Both the position numbers and the translations under genes were made by a program. Below are positions 40,518 to 47,442 of a DNA stretch of 64,000 nt, one piece after another. Below the pieces are notes generated by a model. That model ran no database searches and had not been told where the DNA came from. It saw only the letters and a list, made by a program, of their open reading frames with translations. Every line of letters starts with the position of its first letter. The first letter of the stretch is position 1. Source of the DNA: Planctomycetota bacterium (GTDB lineage: Bacteria > Planctomycetota > UBA1135); the NCBI GenBank assembly GCA_002705055.1, contig PAHY01000052.1, forward strand, positions 1-64,000, written 5' to 3'.

Positions 40518-40522
40518 CGGGC

Positions 40523-41830
40523 ATGCCTCGAGCGACGCGTCGCCAGTTCCTTTCCGCCTCCGGTGCCCTGGTCGGTGGTTTCCTGTTGGGCACGCGCCCC
40601 GCGATGGCGCGCACGCGCTGGAGCATCGAGAAGCTCGAGATCGGGCTGATCGGCACCGCCAATCGGGCCACCGCCAACATCCATGGCGTCGCCGCCGAGA
40701 ACATCACGGCGATCTGCGATGTCGACGACGGCTACCTCGACGCCGTCGGGGCACGCTTCGGCGAGGCGCGTCGCTTCAACGATCTGCGCGAGATGCTCAG
40801 CGAGATGAAGTTCGATGCAGTGGTCGTGAGCACCGCCGACCACACCCACGCGGCGGGTACGCTGCGCGCGCTGCAGCAGGGCGCGCACGTCTACTGCGAG
40901 AAGCCGCTGACCCACACGGTCGCCGAAGCGCGCGCGGTCGCCGAGCTGGCACGGGCCAAGAAGGCGGTCACGCAGATGGGCACGCAGATTCACGCCGGGG
41001 CGAACTATCGGCGCGTCGTCGAGCTGATCCGCAGCGGTGCCATCGGCAAGGTGCGCGAGGCGCACTGCTGGGTGGGCAAGGCTTGGGGCGGCGGCGAGCG
41101 CCCCACCGAACTGCAGGCCGAGCCGGCGGACTTCCAGCACGACCTGTGGATCGGGCCGGCGCCGTACCGCCCGTATCACGACTTCTATCACCCGGCGCAG
41201 TGGCGTCGCTTCTGGGATTTCGGCAACGGCACATTGGGGGATATGGGCTGTCATCACCTCGATCTGCCCTTCTGGGCGCTCGAGCTGCGTCATCCGGTGC
41301 GCGTCTCGGCGGAGGGTCCGCCCGTTCACCCGGAGACCGCGCCGACTTCGATGAGCGCGCGCTGGGAGTTCCCGGCACGCAAGGCGGCCGACGGGCGCGA
41401 GCTGAACCCGGTCGTGCTGCATTGGCACGACGGCGGGCGACTGCCGGCGCAGTTCTCGGACGAGAAGCTCGGCCTGCCGAAGTGGGGCGGAGGCGGCACG
41501 TTGTTCGTCGGCGACGAGGGCATGCTGCTCGCCGACTACGGCCGCTACCTGCTGTTCCCCGAACAGAAGTTCGCCGACTTCGAGGCGCCCGAGCCGACCA
41601 TCCCCAACTCGGTGGGGCACTACCGCGAATGGCTCGACGCCATCCGCAACGGCGGCGCGACGACGTGCAACTTCGACTACTCCGGCGCACTCACCGAGAC
41701 GGTGCTGCTGGGCTGCGTCGCATACCGCTCTGGTGAGGCCTTCGACTGGGATGGAGCCGCCCTGAAGGCATCCAGCGCCCAGGCCCAGAAGCTGATCGCC
41801 CGCGAGGTCCGCGAAGGCTGGGAAGTCTGA
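40523..41830 (+). CDS. Tat-exported Gfo/Idh/MocA oxidoreductase
   Basis: 435 aa. The twin-arginine signal is PRATRRQFLSASGALVGGFLLG. LEIGLIGTANRATANI gives the Rossmann region; VVVSTADHTHAAGTLRALQQGAHVYCEKP holds the EKP catalytic lysine block, and FGNGTLGDMGCHHLDLPFWAL the conserved Gly-Asp...His motif. Exported members carry their NAD(P) folded through Tat; this type is abundant in planctomycetes and acts on sugars. The substrate is unknown. It lies upstream of the ABM and XylR genes, which also have their own -10 elements. Confidence 0.9.
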   Translation: MPRATRRQFLSASGALVGGFLLGTRPAMARTRWSIEKLEIGLIGTANRATANIHGVAAENITAICDVDDGYLDAVGARFGEARRFNDLREMLSEMKFDAVVVSTADHTHAAGTLRALQQGAHVYCEKPLTHTVAEARAVAELARAKKAVTQMGTQIHAGANYRRVVELIRSGAIGKVREAHCWVGKAWGGGERPTELQAEPADFQHDLWIGPAPYRPYHDFYHPAQWRRFWDFGNGTLGDMGCHHLDLPFWALELRHPVRVSAEGPPVHPETAPTSMSARWEFPARKAADGRELNPVVLHWHDGGRLPAQFSDEKLGLPKWGGGGTLFVGDEGMLLADYGRYLLFPEQKFADFEAPEPTIPNSVGHYREWLDAIRNGGATTCNFDYSGALTETVLLGCVAYRSGEAFDWDGAALKASSAQAQKLIAREVREGWEV

Positions 41831-41835
41831 GCCGC

Positions 41836-41841
41836 TAGACT
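41836..41841 (+). promoter_or_regulatory. Leaderless -10 element TAGACT
   Basis: TAGACT is followed by exactly 6 nt and ATG 41848. Confidence 0.6.
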
Positions 41842-41847
41842 GCGCCG

Positions 41848-42144
41848 ATGCACGCCATCGTCGCGCGTCTTCGCATTCGACCCGAGAATCGGGCCGAGTT
41901 CCTCGAGGCCAGTCAGGCGATCATCGCCGGGACGCGCGCCGAGGCCGGCTGCCTCTTCTACGCCCTGCACGAGGACGCGCACGATCCTTGCAGCTTCCTC
42001 TTCTACGAGGAGTGGCAGGATCGCGCCGCGATCGACGCGCACTTCGCCGAGCCGCACTTCGCGGCTTTCGGCGCCGCGATCGAGCCCTGGGTGGTCGAGA
42101 AGAGCCTCGTGATCCACGAGGTTGCGTCAAGCGAGCACCCCTGA
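41848..42144 (+). CDS. Antibiotic biosynthesis monooxygenase (ABM) family protein
   Basis: 98 aa, the usual size for a stand-alone ABM domain of the YgiN type. AIVARLRIRPENRAEFLEASQAIIAGTRAEAGCLFYALHEDAHDPCSFLFYEEWQDRAAIDAHFAEPHF is the ferredoxin-like fold signature (E-x-G-C, F-x-x-x-E-x-W, H). Members oxidise quinols or aromatic compounds without cofactor, or simply bind them. No substrate can be named. It is the only small enzyme in the plus-strand group between the oxidoreductase and the regulator. Confidence 0.92.
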   Translation: MHAIVARLRIRPENRAEFLEASQAIIAGTRAEAGCLFYALHEDAHDPCSFLFYEEWQDRAAIDAHFAEPHFAAFGAAIEPWVVEKSLVIHEVASSEHP

Positions 42145-42191
42145 CGCGCCGCAAATCCGGAAACTGGGGCGCAAAGGCGCTGAGCGTGGGC

Positions 42192-42197
42192 TAGAAT
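42192..42197 (+). promoter_or_regulatory. -10 element TAGAAT
   Basis: TAGAAT is followed by 8 nt and ATG 42206 of the XylR-type regulator, which would leave a leader of 1-2 nt. Confidence 0.5.
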
Positions 42198-42205
42198 GCG
42201 TCAGA

Positions 42206-43369
42206 ATGGCCCAGCAACGCGTCGCCCTCCTGTTCCAACGCGATCTCGCTTTCTGCCGAGGCGTGCTCGCCGGGGCCGAGGAGTGGCTGGCTGATTCCGG
42301 GGCCAGCTGGCATCTGCGCCACGCCCCGTCGACGGTCGATGTCATGGATTCGCTGCGCGAGTGGCAGCCCGATGGCGTGCTCGGTCACGTCTTTGACCAG
42401 CAGCTCGCTAGCGAGCTCGAGGCCTGGGGCGGACCGTGGGTCAACACCACCCTGACCCTGCCCGAGCTGCAGGTCCCGACCGTCGACGCGGACCAGGATG
42501 CGGTCGGCGAGATGGCAGCCGACTATCTGCTCGGGCTCGGCTTCCGCAACTTCGGCTTCTACGGCAACCCCTGGGCAGTCTTCTCGCAGCTGCGCGAGGC
42601 GGGCTTCCAGCGCGGACTGCGGCGGGCCGGCTTCGAGCCGAGCACCTGCTACGCCGACTATCTGCCGATGCGCCCGGCGCGGACCAGCTGGGTCGAGGCC
42701 GACGCCACCCTCTCGGCCTGGCTGCAGGCGCTGCCCAAGCCGGCCGCCGTCTTCTGCTGTCACGACGTGCCCGCCCGCGATGTCGCCGAGGCCTGTCGCA
42801 CGCTGGGCCTGCGCGTCCCGGAAGAGATCGCCATTCTGGGCGTCGACAACGACCGCTTTGAGTGTGAGATCACGCGCCCCACGCTGTCGAGCATCGCGCT
42901 GCCGATGCGCGAGATCGGGCGCCAGGCCGCCGGTCTCCTCGAGCGCGCGATGCAAGGTGAGCTTCCTGCTGGAACGACCGTGGCGATCCCACCGGTTCAC
43001 GTCGTGGCGCGTCGCTCGACCGATCTGCGCGCGGTGCGCGACCCCTCGGTGCGGCGGGCGCTGGCCTTTCTGCAGGATCACTACACCGAGTCGATCGGCG
43101 TCGGCGAGACGGCGGCTGCCGCAGGCCTGTCGCGGAGGCAACTCGAGCGTCGCTTCCGCGAAGCGCTCGGCCGGACGATCCTGTCCGAGATTCACCGCCT
43201 GCGCGTCGACGCGGCGATGAAGCTGCTCGCCGAGACCGAGCTCAAGATCGAGGCGGTCGCGACCCGCAGCGGTTTCTCGAGCGCCCGCCAGATGGCGGAG
43301 GTCTTCCGCCGCACCCTCGGCAAGCCCCCCAGCGTCTGCCGCCGGGAGGCTCGCGAGATGACCGGCTGA
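42206..43369 (+). CDS. XylR-type transcription regulator (LacI-like sensor plus AraC DNA-binding domain)
   Basis: 387 aa. Residues about 5-270 are a periplasmic-binding-protein-like sensor as in LacI/XylR (VALLFQRDLAFCRGVLAGAEEWL, AVFCCHDVPARDVAEACRTLGLRVPEEIAILGVDND). Residues about 285-385 hold two AraC helix-turn-helix motifs (SIGVGETAAAAGLSRRQLERRFREALGRTI, LKIEAVATRSGFSSARQMAEVFRRTLGKPP). This architecture senses pentoses in E. coli XylR and is frequent in planctomycetes. It probably regulates sugar genes, perhaps the neighbouring Tat oxidoreductase and isomerases. The start at 42206 (MAQQRVALLF) is chosen over the track start by TAGAAT. The stop abuts that of the M56 gene. Confidence 0.9.
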   Translation: MAQQRVALLFQRDLAFCRGVLAGAEEWLADSGASWHLRHAPSTVDVMDSLREWQPDGVLGHVFDQQLASELEAWGGPWVNTTLTLPELQVPTVDADQDAVGEMAADYLLGLGFRNFGFYGNPWAVFSQLREAGFQRGLRRAGFEPSTCYADYLPMRPARTSWVEADATLSAWLQALPKPAAVFCCHDVPARDVAEACRTLGLRVPEEIAILGVDNDRFECEITRPTLSSIALPMREIGRQAAGLLERAMQGELPAGTTVAIPPVHVVARRSTDLRAVRDPSVRRALAFLQDHYTESIGVGETAAAAGLSRRQLERRFREALGRTILSEIHRLRVDAAMKLLAETELKIEAVATRSGFSSARQMAEVFRRTLGKPPSVCRREAREMTG

Positions 43370-45604
43370 TCAGCGCCCGCCCGTGTTCGCAGGCCGCGTC
43401 GCCTGCCAGGCGAGCAGCGCGCAGGCCGTCGCATGAATATCGGCGCCGGTCGTCGCCCAGGCGTCGACTGCGGGCCAGGATCCATCGACATTCTGGTGCT
43501 GGCTGAGCGCTGCGCGCAGCGAGCCATGCCAGCGCTCGGCGAGTTTTCCACCGATCAGGTTCACCGCCTCGGCGCCGAACATCCAGTAGTAGTAGTCGAC
43601 GGAGCCGTGCGTTCGGTTCCAGACCGGAGGCTTGGTCGCAACCAGCGTCAGGCTGCGCAGAGTCGTGGGGTCATCCAGCAAGTCTACGCCAGCGCGATCC
43701 TGAGCGATGACCGCCATCGCAGTGCAGAGCTCGGTGTACTTCGTGGGGTAGTCATCGACTCGCTCCCGGAACCGAGGGTCCTCACTTCCTTGCTCCATGT
43801 AGCCGACGCGGCCTGAGCTGGAGTCCGTCATTGACTTCAAATAAAGCAAGGCTTCCCGGCGCGAGGCGAGATCCATCTCCGTGCCATCGACGCGTGCCGC
43901 ATCAGCGAGTGCCTGCAGTGCAAGGCTCGTCGTGAATGTGCAGTTGTCGCCATCCGGCGTGAATGAGAAGCGCCAAGCCATGTAGGGGTTGCGCGCCGCG
44001 ATGATCGTCTCGACGGCTTTGCTTCGGATCGTCTTCCACTCGGGCAGCGAGGTATGGCCATGGAGCCGACAGATGGCGATCGTGGCGATGAGGTGATCAT
44101 GCATCGCCCGATAGGAGGAGTTCTCGACCTGAAAGCGTCCGGCCTGGGAGTCGAAGTTCGCCCGCAAGTAGTCGAGACCGCGGCGTACCGCGTGGCTCCA
44201 GCGCGGTTCCGGCAGCGCGGGGTGTCGATGCTGAAGAGCGAGCAGAACAAGAGCAGTATTGCCGAGCGTCGAGAACTCTCCAGAAGGCTTGTTCATCGAG
44301 GTGCCCGTGGACCAGGAGCCATCCTGGTTCTGATGATTCAGAAGCCAGGCTTGCGCGCGAAATGCGGGCGGTGCCTCGCCAAATCGGAAGCCGTCGGGTG
44401 CCGGAGGCTCTTCTTCCCAGACCTGGTCGGCGGTGAAGTCTGGGTCGCCCACTTCCACGATGACGATCTCGTCCGGCTCGATCGGCTCTTCGACGACCTC
44501 CTCGACGATCTCTTCGGGCGGCTCGACCTCGACCGGCTCCTGAGTATCGAGCGCCCAGACGCTCTGACTGAGCAGCAGACTTCCGGCGGCGAGCAGCGCG
44601 CACAGGCCGGCCGTGGCATAGCCCGCGAGGCGAGAGGGACGAGGTTGCAGCAAACGAGTGATGCGGGTCTTCATGGTGCGAATCGGATCGGTTGAGGAAT
44701 GCAGAGCCAGCGCGACGTGCGCGGTGCGGCGCGGGCCTTCGGCGACGGCGAGCAGGGCCGTCGCGGCCGGGCGGCGGTCGCCGGATAGAGAACGCGCGGC
44801 CTGCTCATCGCAGGCGCACTCGCGCGTCAGTTCGATGCGTTGCGACCACCACCAGAGCGCCGGGTGGAACCACCAGACGATCTGCACCAGCCGCTGCAGC
44901 AGGCTGAGGGGGAGGTCACGACGGGTGTGGTGCGCCAGTTCATGGCGCAGCACCCAAGACAGCTGCGCATCGTCGAGCGCCCCGGACAGCCCGGTCGGCA
45001 GCACGATGCGACGGTCCTTCCAGCCCCAGGCAGCGGGGCTGGCTAGCTGATCGGTCTCGAGCAGACGCAGCGCGCGCGTGGCCGGGACCAGTCGATGGAT
45101 GCGCCGAGCCTCCGCGTGGCAGAGCGGCTGGGCGTGGCGCAGCACCTTCTGGGTGCGCATCAGACCGCGGGCGAATCCGGCGGCGAGCAGGACGACGCCA
45201 CAAGCCCAGGCCAGGAACAGCCAGCCCTGCAGCCCGAGCGAACTCGGCCGCGCGGCGAGCAGCTCGGGTGCGATCTCGGTGCGCTCGGCTGCGGCCGGGG
45301 AGGCGATGTACGCGGGCTGCTCGGAGCGGACGAGCTCGGCGGCGGGTCCGCTGGGGGCTTGCGCGAAGCCCGCCCGGGTCGCGATCGACTGCAGGGTCTG
45401 GTCGGCGATCGCGGGGGCCTCCCAGCTGGTCCAGCGCGGGACCAGCAGAGGAAGCAGGGGCAGCAGCGCCAGCGCGTGCGCGGTCCGCGCCGAGAGCCGA
45501 CGACCCAAGCCCGCCTGCAGGGCCCAGGCGATCAGCAGCAGCAGACTCGACAGCACCAGGCCGCGCGCGACCCAGTCGGTCCAGCTCTCGAGGAAGGCGC
45601 TCAT
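43370..45604 (-). CDS. BlaR1-like M56 peptidase fused to a prenyltransferase/squalene-cyclase-like domain
   Basis: 744 aa. The N-terminal half is a BlaR1/MecR1-type integral membrane metallopeptidase: helices at about 15-55 and 125-147, zinc motif H221-E-L-A-H225 in WVLRHELAHHTRRD, and a last helix near 330-350. A Glu/Val/Pro-rich linker (EPVEVEPPEEIVEEVVEEP) leads to a C-terminal domain of alpha/alpha-barrel repeats: AWLLNHQNQDGSWS, GLDYLRANFDSQAGRFQ, ALSQHQNVDGSWPAVDAWATTGADIHATACALLAW. QDGSW blocks are typical of squalene-cyclase/prenyltransferase and thioester-domain folds. It replaces the beta-lactam sensor of BlaR1. It overlaps blaI by ATGA and so presumably cleaves or inactivates it on sensing a signal. 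Confidence 0.85.
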   Translation of the reverse strand: MSAFLESWTDWVARGLVLSSLLLLIAWALQAGLGRRLSARTAHALALLPLLPLLVPRWTSWEAPAIADQTLQSIATRAGFAQAPSGPAAELVRSEQPAYIASPAAAERTEIAPELLAARPSSLGLQGWLFLAWACGVVLLAAGFARGLMRTQKVLRHAQPLCHAEARRIHRLVPATRALRLLETDQLASPAAWGWKDRRIVLPTGLSGALDDAQLSWVLRHELAHHTRRDLPLSLLQRLVQIVWWFHPALWWWSQRIELTRECACDEQAARSLSGDRRPAATALLAVAEGPRRTAHVALALHSSTDPIRTMKTRITRLLQPRPSRLAGYATAGLCALLAAGSLLLSQSVWALDTQEPVEVEPPEEIVEEVVEEPIEPDEIVIVEVGDPDFTADQVWEEEPPAPDGFRFGEAPPAFRAQAWLLNHQNQDGSWSTGTSMNKPSGEFSTLGNTALVLLALQHRHPALPEPRWSHAVRRGLDYLRANFDSQAGRFQVENSSYRAMHDHLIATIAICRLHGHTSLPEWKTIRSKAVETIIAARNPYMAWRFSFTPDGDNCTFTTSLALQALADAARVDGTEMDLASRREALLYLKSMTDSSSGRVGYMEQGSEDPRFRERVDDYPTKYTELCTAMAVIAQDRAGVDLLDDPTTLRSLTLVATKPPVWNRTHGSVDYYYWMFGAEAVNLIGGKLAERWHGSLRAALSQHQNVDGSWPAVDAWATTGADIHATACALLAWQATRPANTGGR

Positions 45605-46008
45605 GATTTGCCCTCCTCGTCGGCCGCGTCCTGGGAGAGGTCGTCGATCAGCTCGCGCAGCTCGGCGAGCTCGTCGCGATTGAGGCCGCTCTTCTTGACT
45701 AGATGCGCGAGCAGCGGCGCGACCGTGGCCTCATTGGCATGGCCCAGCAGGGTCTCGCCGGCGCGCCGCAGCGCGGACTGCGGGGACTTCTTCGCCGAAT
45801 AGACGAAGCTGTTGCCGACCGCCCGCGTGCTGAGATGACCCTTGTCCACCAGCCGACGCAGCAGGGTCTTGATGGTGCTGGTGGACCAGTCCGTCTGCTC
45901 TTGCAGGGTGGCGATGATCTGCCGGGTGGGCAGCGGGCCAGCCTTCCAGACGAGGCTGAGGACCTGCCATTCGGCGGGGGTCGGGTCTTCTTGAGCGCGG
46001 GGGGGCAT
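45601..46008 (-). CDS. blaI: BlaI/MecI family transcriptional repressor
   Basis: 135 aa. The winged-helix domain has PTPAEWQVLSLVWKAGPLPTRQIIATLQEQTDWSTSTIKTLLRRLVDKGHLSTRAVGNSFVYSA, the family hallmark; the C-terminal dimer part is LLGHANEATVAPLLAHLVKKSGLNRDELAELRELIDDL. BlaI repressors bind paired operators and are cleaved through the M56 partner; the partner gene overlaps at ATGA. An operator region overlaps its own promoter (46016-46051), so it should repress itself and the M56 gene. TAGACA lies 6 nt before the ATG. Confidence 0.93.
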   Translation of the reverse strand: MPPRAQEDPTPAEWQVLSLVWKAGPLPTRQIIATLQEQTDWSTSTIKTLLRRLVDKGHLSTRAVGNSFVYSAKKSPQSALRRAGETLLGHANEATVAPLLAHLVKKSGLNRDELAELRELIDDLSQDAADEEGKS

Positions 46009-46015
46009 CCGTTCT

Positions 46016-46051
46016 GTCTACTTTTGTCGACGGGTGTCTACAAAAGTAAAC
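46016..46051. promoter_or_regulatory. Putative BlaI operators overlapping the blaI promoter
   Basis: Two 16-bp imperfect palindromes, GTCTACTTTTGTCGAC (46016-46031) and GTCTACAAAAGTAAAC (46036-46051), together also contain the perfect inverted repeat TACTTTTGT/ACAAAAGTA. On the minus strand TTGTAG, 17 nt and TAGACA could be the -35 and -10, and TAGACA ends 6 nt before ATG 46008. Repressor binding would block the promoter. Repression is inferred from the layout. Confidence 0.6.
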
Positions 46052-46070
46052 GGCATGCCCCCCTGCGGGT

Positions 46071-46310
46071 TCAGCATTTTTCGCGAGTTTCCAGATCGGC
46101 GTCCGGGTAGGCGAAGACCTCTTCGAGGGGAACCCCGAACACTGCGGCGATCTTGAAGGCCACCTCGAGCGAAGGCGAGTACTTGCCCTTCTCGATCGCC
46201 AGAATGGTTTGCCGCGTGACCCCAACCCGTTTTGCCAGATCGGCTTGGGTCATTTCGTCGGCGTCGAAGCGCAGCCGCCGAATGCGGTTGGTGATGGGAG
46301 TGCGCGCCAT
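46071..46310 (-). CDS. XRE family helix-turn-helix regulator
   Basis: 79 aa from ATG 46310 (MARTPITNRIRRLRFDAD); the 213-aa ORF in the track begins in a shadow frame. The HTH is MTQADLAKRVGVTRQTILAIEKGKYSPSLEVAFKIAAVFGVPLEEVFAY, the YozG/PBSX-like small Cro/C1 type. It starts 2 nt after the stop of the 4-TM gene. The XRE plus small multi-helix membrane protein pair is common in bacteria. It probably controls its own operon through the palindrome at 46818-46837. Confidence 0.9.
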   Translation of the reverse strand: MARTPITNRIRRLRFDADEMTQADLAKRVGVTRQTILAIEKGKYSPSLEVAFKIAAVFGVPLEEVFAYPDADLETREKC

Positions 46311-46312
46311 GT

Positions 46313-46780
46313 CTAGGCGTCGCGGCGATAGAGGATGATCTGGGTCAGGCAGCGGGCGACTTCGGCCAGGGCCAGGCTGCCCACGAGCAGGTTGAGGATG
46401 CCGAAGGGGGAGCCCAGCAGGACCAGCATCTCGTGCTCGAACCAGCCGGAGGCCAGGATGTGGCCGATCGTCGAGATCACGCCGAGGCCCAGCACGATGC
46501 CGGCCACCTGCTCGCCACGCAGCGAGATACGGCGGTCGCGCTCGTCCTCGTCTTCGGGGTGCGTCACCACCGCAGCCACGATGTGACCGATGACCTGGAC
46601 CACGATGAACAGCACGACGGCAATGACCGCGAGCGAGGTGAGGGCCTTGAGACCGGCGCGATCGGGCAGCTCCTCGACCGTGAGCAGGGGGATGGTCTGG
46701 GCGAAGAACCACCAGCTCACCGCCAGGGTGGCGAGCAAAGAAACCCAGCAGCTGCGTTCGTAGAAGGTCGTGTTCATCAT
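46313..46780 (-). CDS. Four-helix membrane protein partnered with the XRE regulator
   Basis: 155 aa from ATG 46780; the GGAG 5 nt upstream of this ATG decides the start over the track's 46795. Four hydrophobic segments: SLLATLAVSWWFFAQ, ALTSLAVIAVVLFIVVQVIGHIVAAVV, GEQVAGIVLGLGVISTIGHILASG and FGILNLLVGSLALAEVARCL, with an acidic cytoplasmic loop (HPEDEDERDRR). The layout resembles DUF2178-type proteins that are paired with XRE regulators; the function is unknown. On the minus strand TATACA-17 nt-TACACT (46795-46823 region) is a candidate promoter. Confidence 0.75.
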   Translation of the reverse strand: MMNTTFYERSCWVSLLATLAVSWWFFAQTIPLLTVEELPDRAGLKALTSLAVIAVVLFIVVQVIGHIVAAVVTHPEDEDERDRRISLRGEQVAGIVLGLGVISTIGHILASGWFEHEMLVLLGSPFGILNLLVGSLALAEVARCLTQIILYRRDA

Positions 46781-46817
46781 CTCGTCTCCGGCCAAAGTGT
46801 ACGGAAGACTCGACTTG

Positions 46818-46837
46818 GTGTATAGAAAACTTTACAC
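46818..46837. promoter_or_regulatory. 20-bp operator-like palindrome
   Basis: GTGTATAG-AAAA-CTTTACAC: arms match at 7 of 8 positions. It overlaps the likely -35 of the 4-TM/XRE operon and lies upstream of the metal-efflux genes on the other strand. It is a candidate binding site for the XRE protein. Confidence 0.45.
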
Positions 46838-46900
46838 AAAGTCGATGAAGCTTGCCTTTCCCCTGCTGGGATCGGGGTTTATGCTTGGCCCAGCTTCGCC

Positions 46901-47344
46901 ATGGCGTCCTGGAATCTCACTGCTTCGGCCTCGCGCGCGCTCGCTTGCGCGTGGGTGCTCGCGGCATTGCTGGTTCGGGTGGTCTACGTGCCCTATCACC
47001 TCGCGGTCGAAGAGCACGCCGAGTCTCACCTGCACGCCGCGGCGATCGACCCCGGCCACTGCCACGCCGGGGGGCATGCGCACGATCACGCCGACGGGCA
47101 TGCTCACGATGGCGAGCCCGGGCAGCCTCCGCACAGCGAAGAGGAACACGAGACCGAGCTCCTGCTGGGCCGCACCGAGCTGGGTGCGCCGGCGTGGGTC
47201 GTCGTCCCGGTCGCCGATTTCGTGGCCGAGGCTTGGCTGAAGCGGGCCCCGGTGCGCAGGCAGCCCCTGCTGCGCGGCCCGCCGCTCCCGGACTCCTGGC
47301 GGGGTTCGGTCGAGCTGGCACGCGGTCCTCCGCGAGCAGTCTGA
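46901..47344 (+). CDS. His-rich envelope protein at the head of the metal-efflux operon
   Basis: 147 aa. An N-terminal hydrophobic helix (ACAWVLAALLVRVVYVPYHLAV) precedes a His/Asp cluster (HLHAAAIDPGHCHAGGHAHDHADGHAHD) and then a helix-rich tail. The cluster probably binds Zn2+, Co2+, Ni2+ or Cu2+. Similar short His-rich proteins often precede czcBA-type operons, which fits the genes that follow. The frame was chosen from composition and context over the overlapping frames at 46770 and 46852. TATGCT (46880-46885) could be its -10. Confidence 0.7.
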   Translation: MASWNLTASASRALACAWVLAALLVRVVYVPYHLAVEEHAESHLHAAAIDPGHCHAGGHAHDHADGHAHDGEPGQPPHSEEEHETELLLGRTELGAPAWVVVPVADFVAEAWLKRAPVRRQPLLRGPPLPDSWRGSVELARGPPRAV

Positions 47345-47360
47345 ACGTTGAATTCTGATC

Positions 47361-47403
47361 GCGACGACGGAGTCGCGTGAGCGCGATGCGAGCTGCGGCT
47401 CGC
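47361..47403 (+). other. Two short hairpins upstream of czcB
   Basis: GCGAC-GACGGA-GTCGC (47361-47376) and GCGAGC-TGCG-GCTCGC (47388-47403) lie between the His-rich gene and the czcB-like start. The stems are perfect but short. They might stabilise or attenuate the message; no function is proven. Confidence 0.35.
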
Positions 47404-47442
47404 GATGCGCACCGTTCTGAACTGACCTCGACGAGGATCAAC

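Noticed and set aside
46852-47358. Alternative frame (168 aa) over the His-rich gene
   Set aside because: The frame at 46901 has a hydrophobic leader and a coherent HxHxH cluster typical of metal-efflux loci; the alternative is Arg/Ala-rich without structure.
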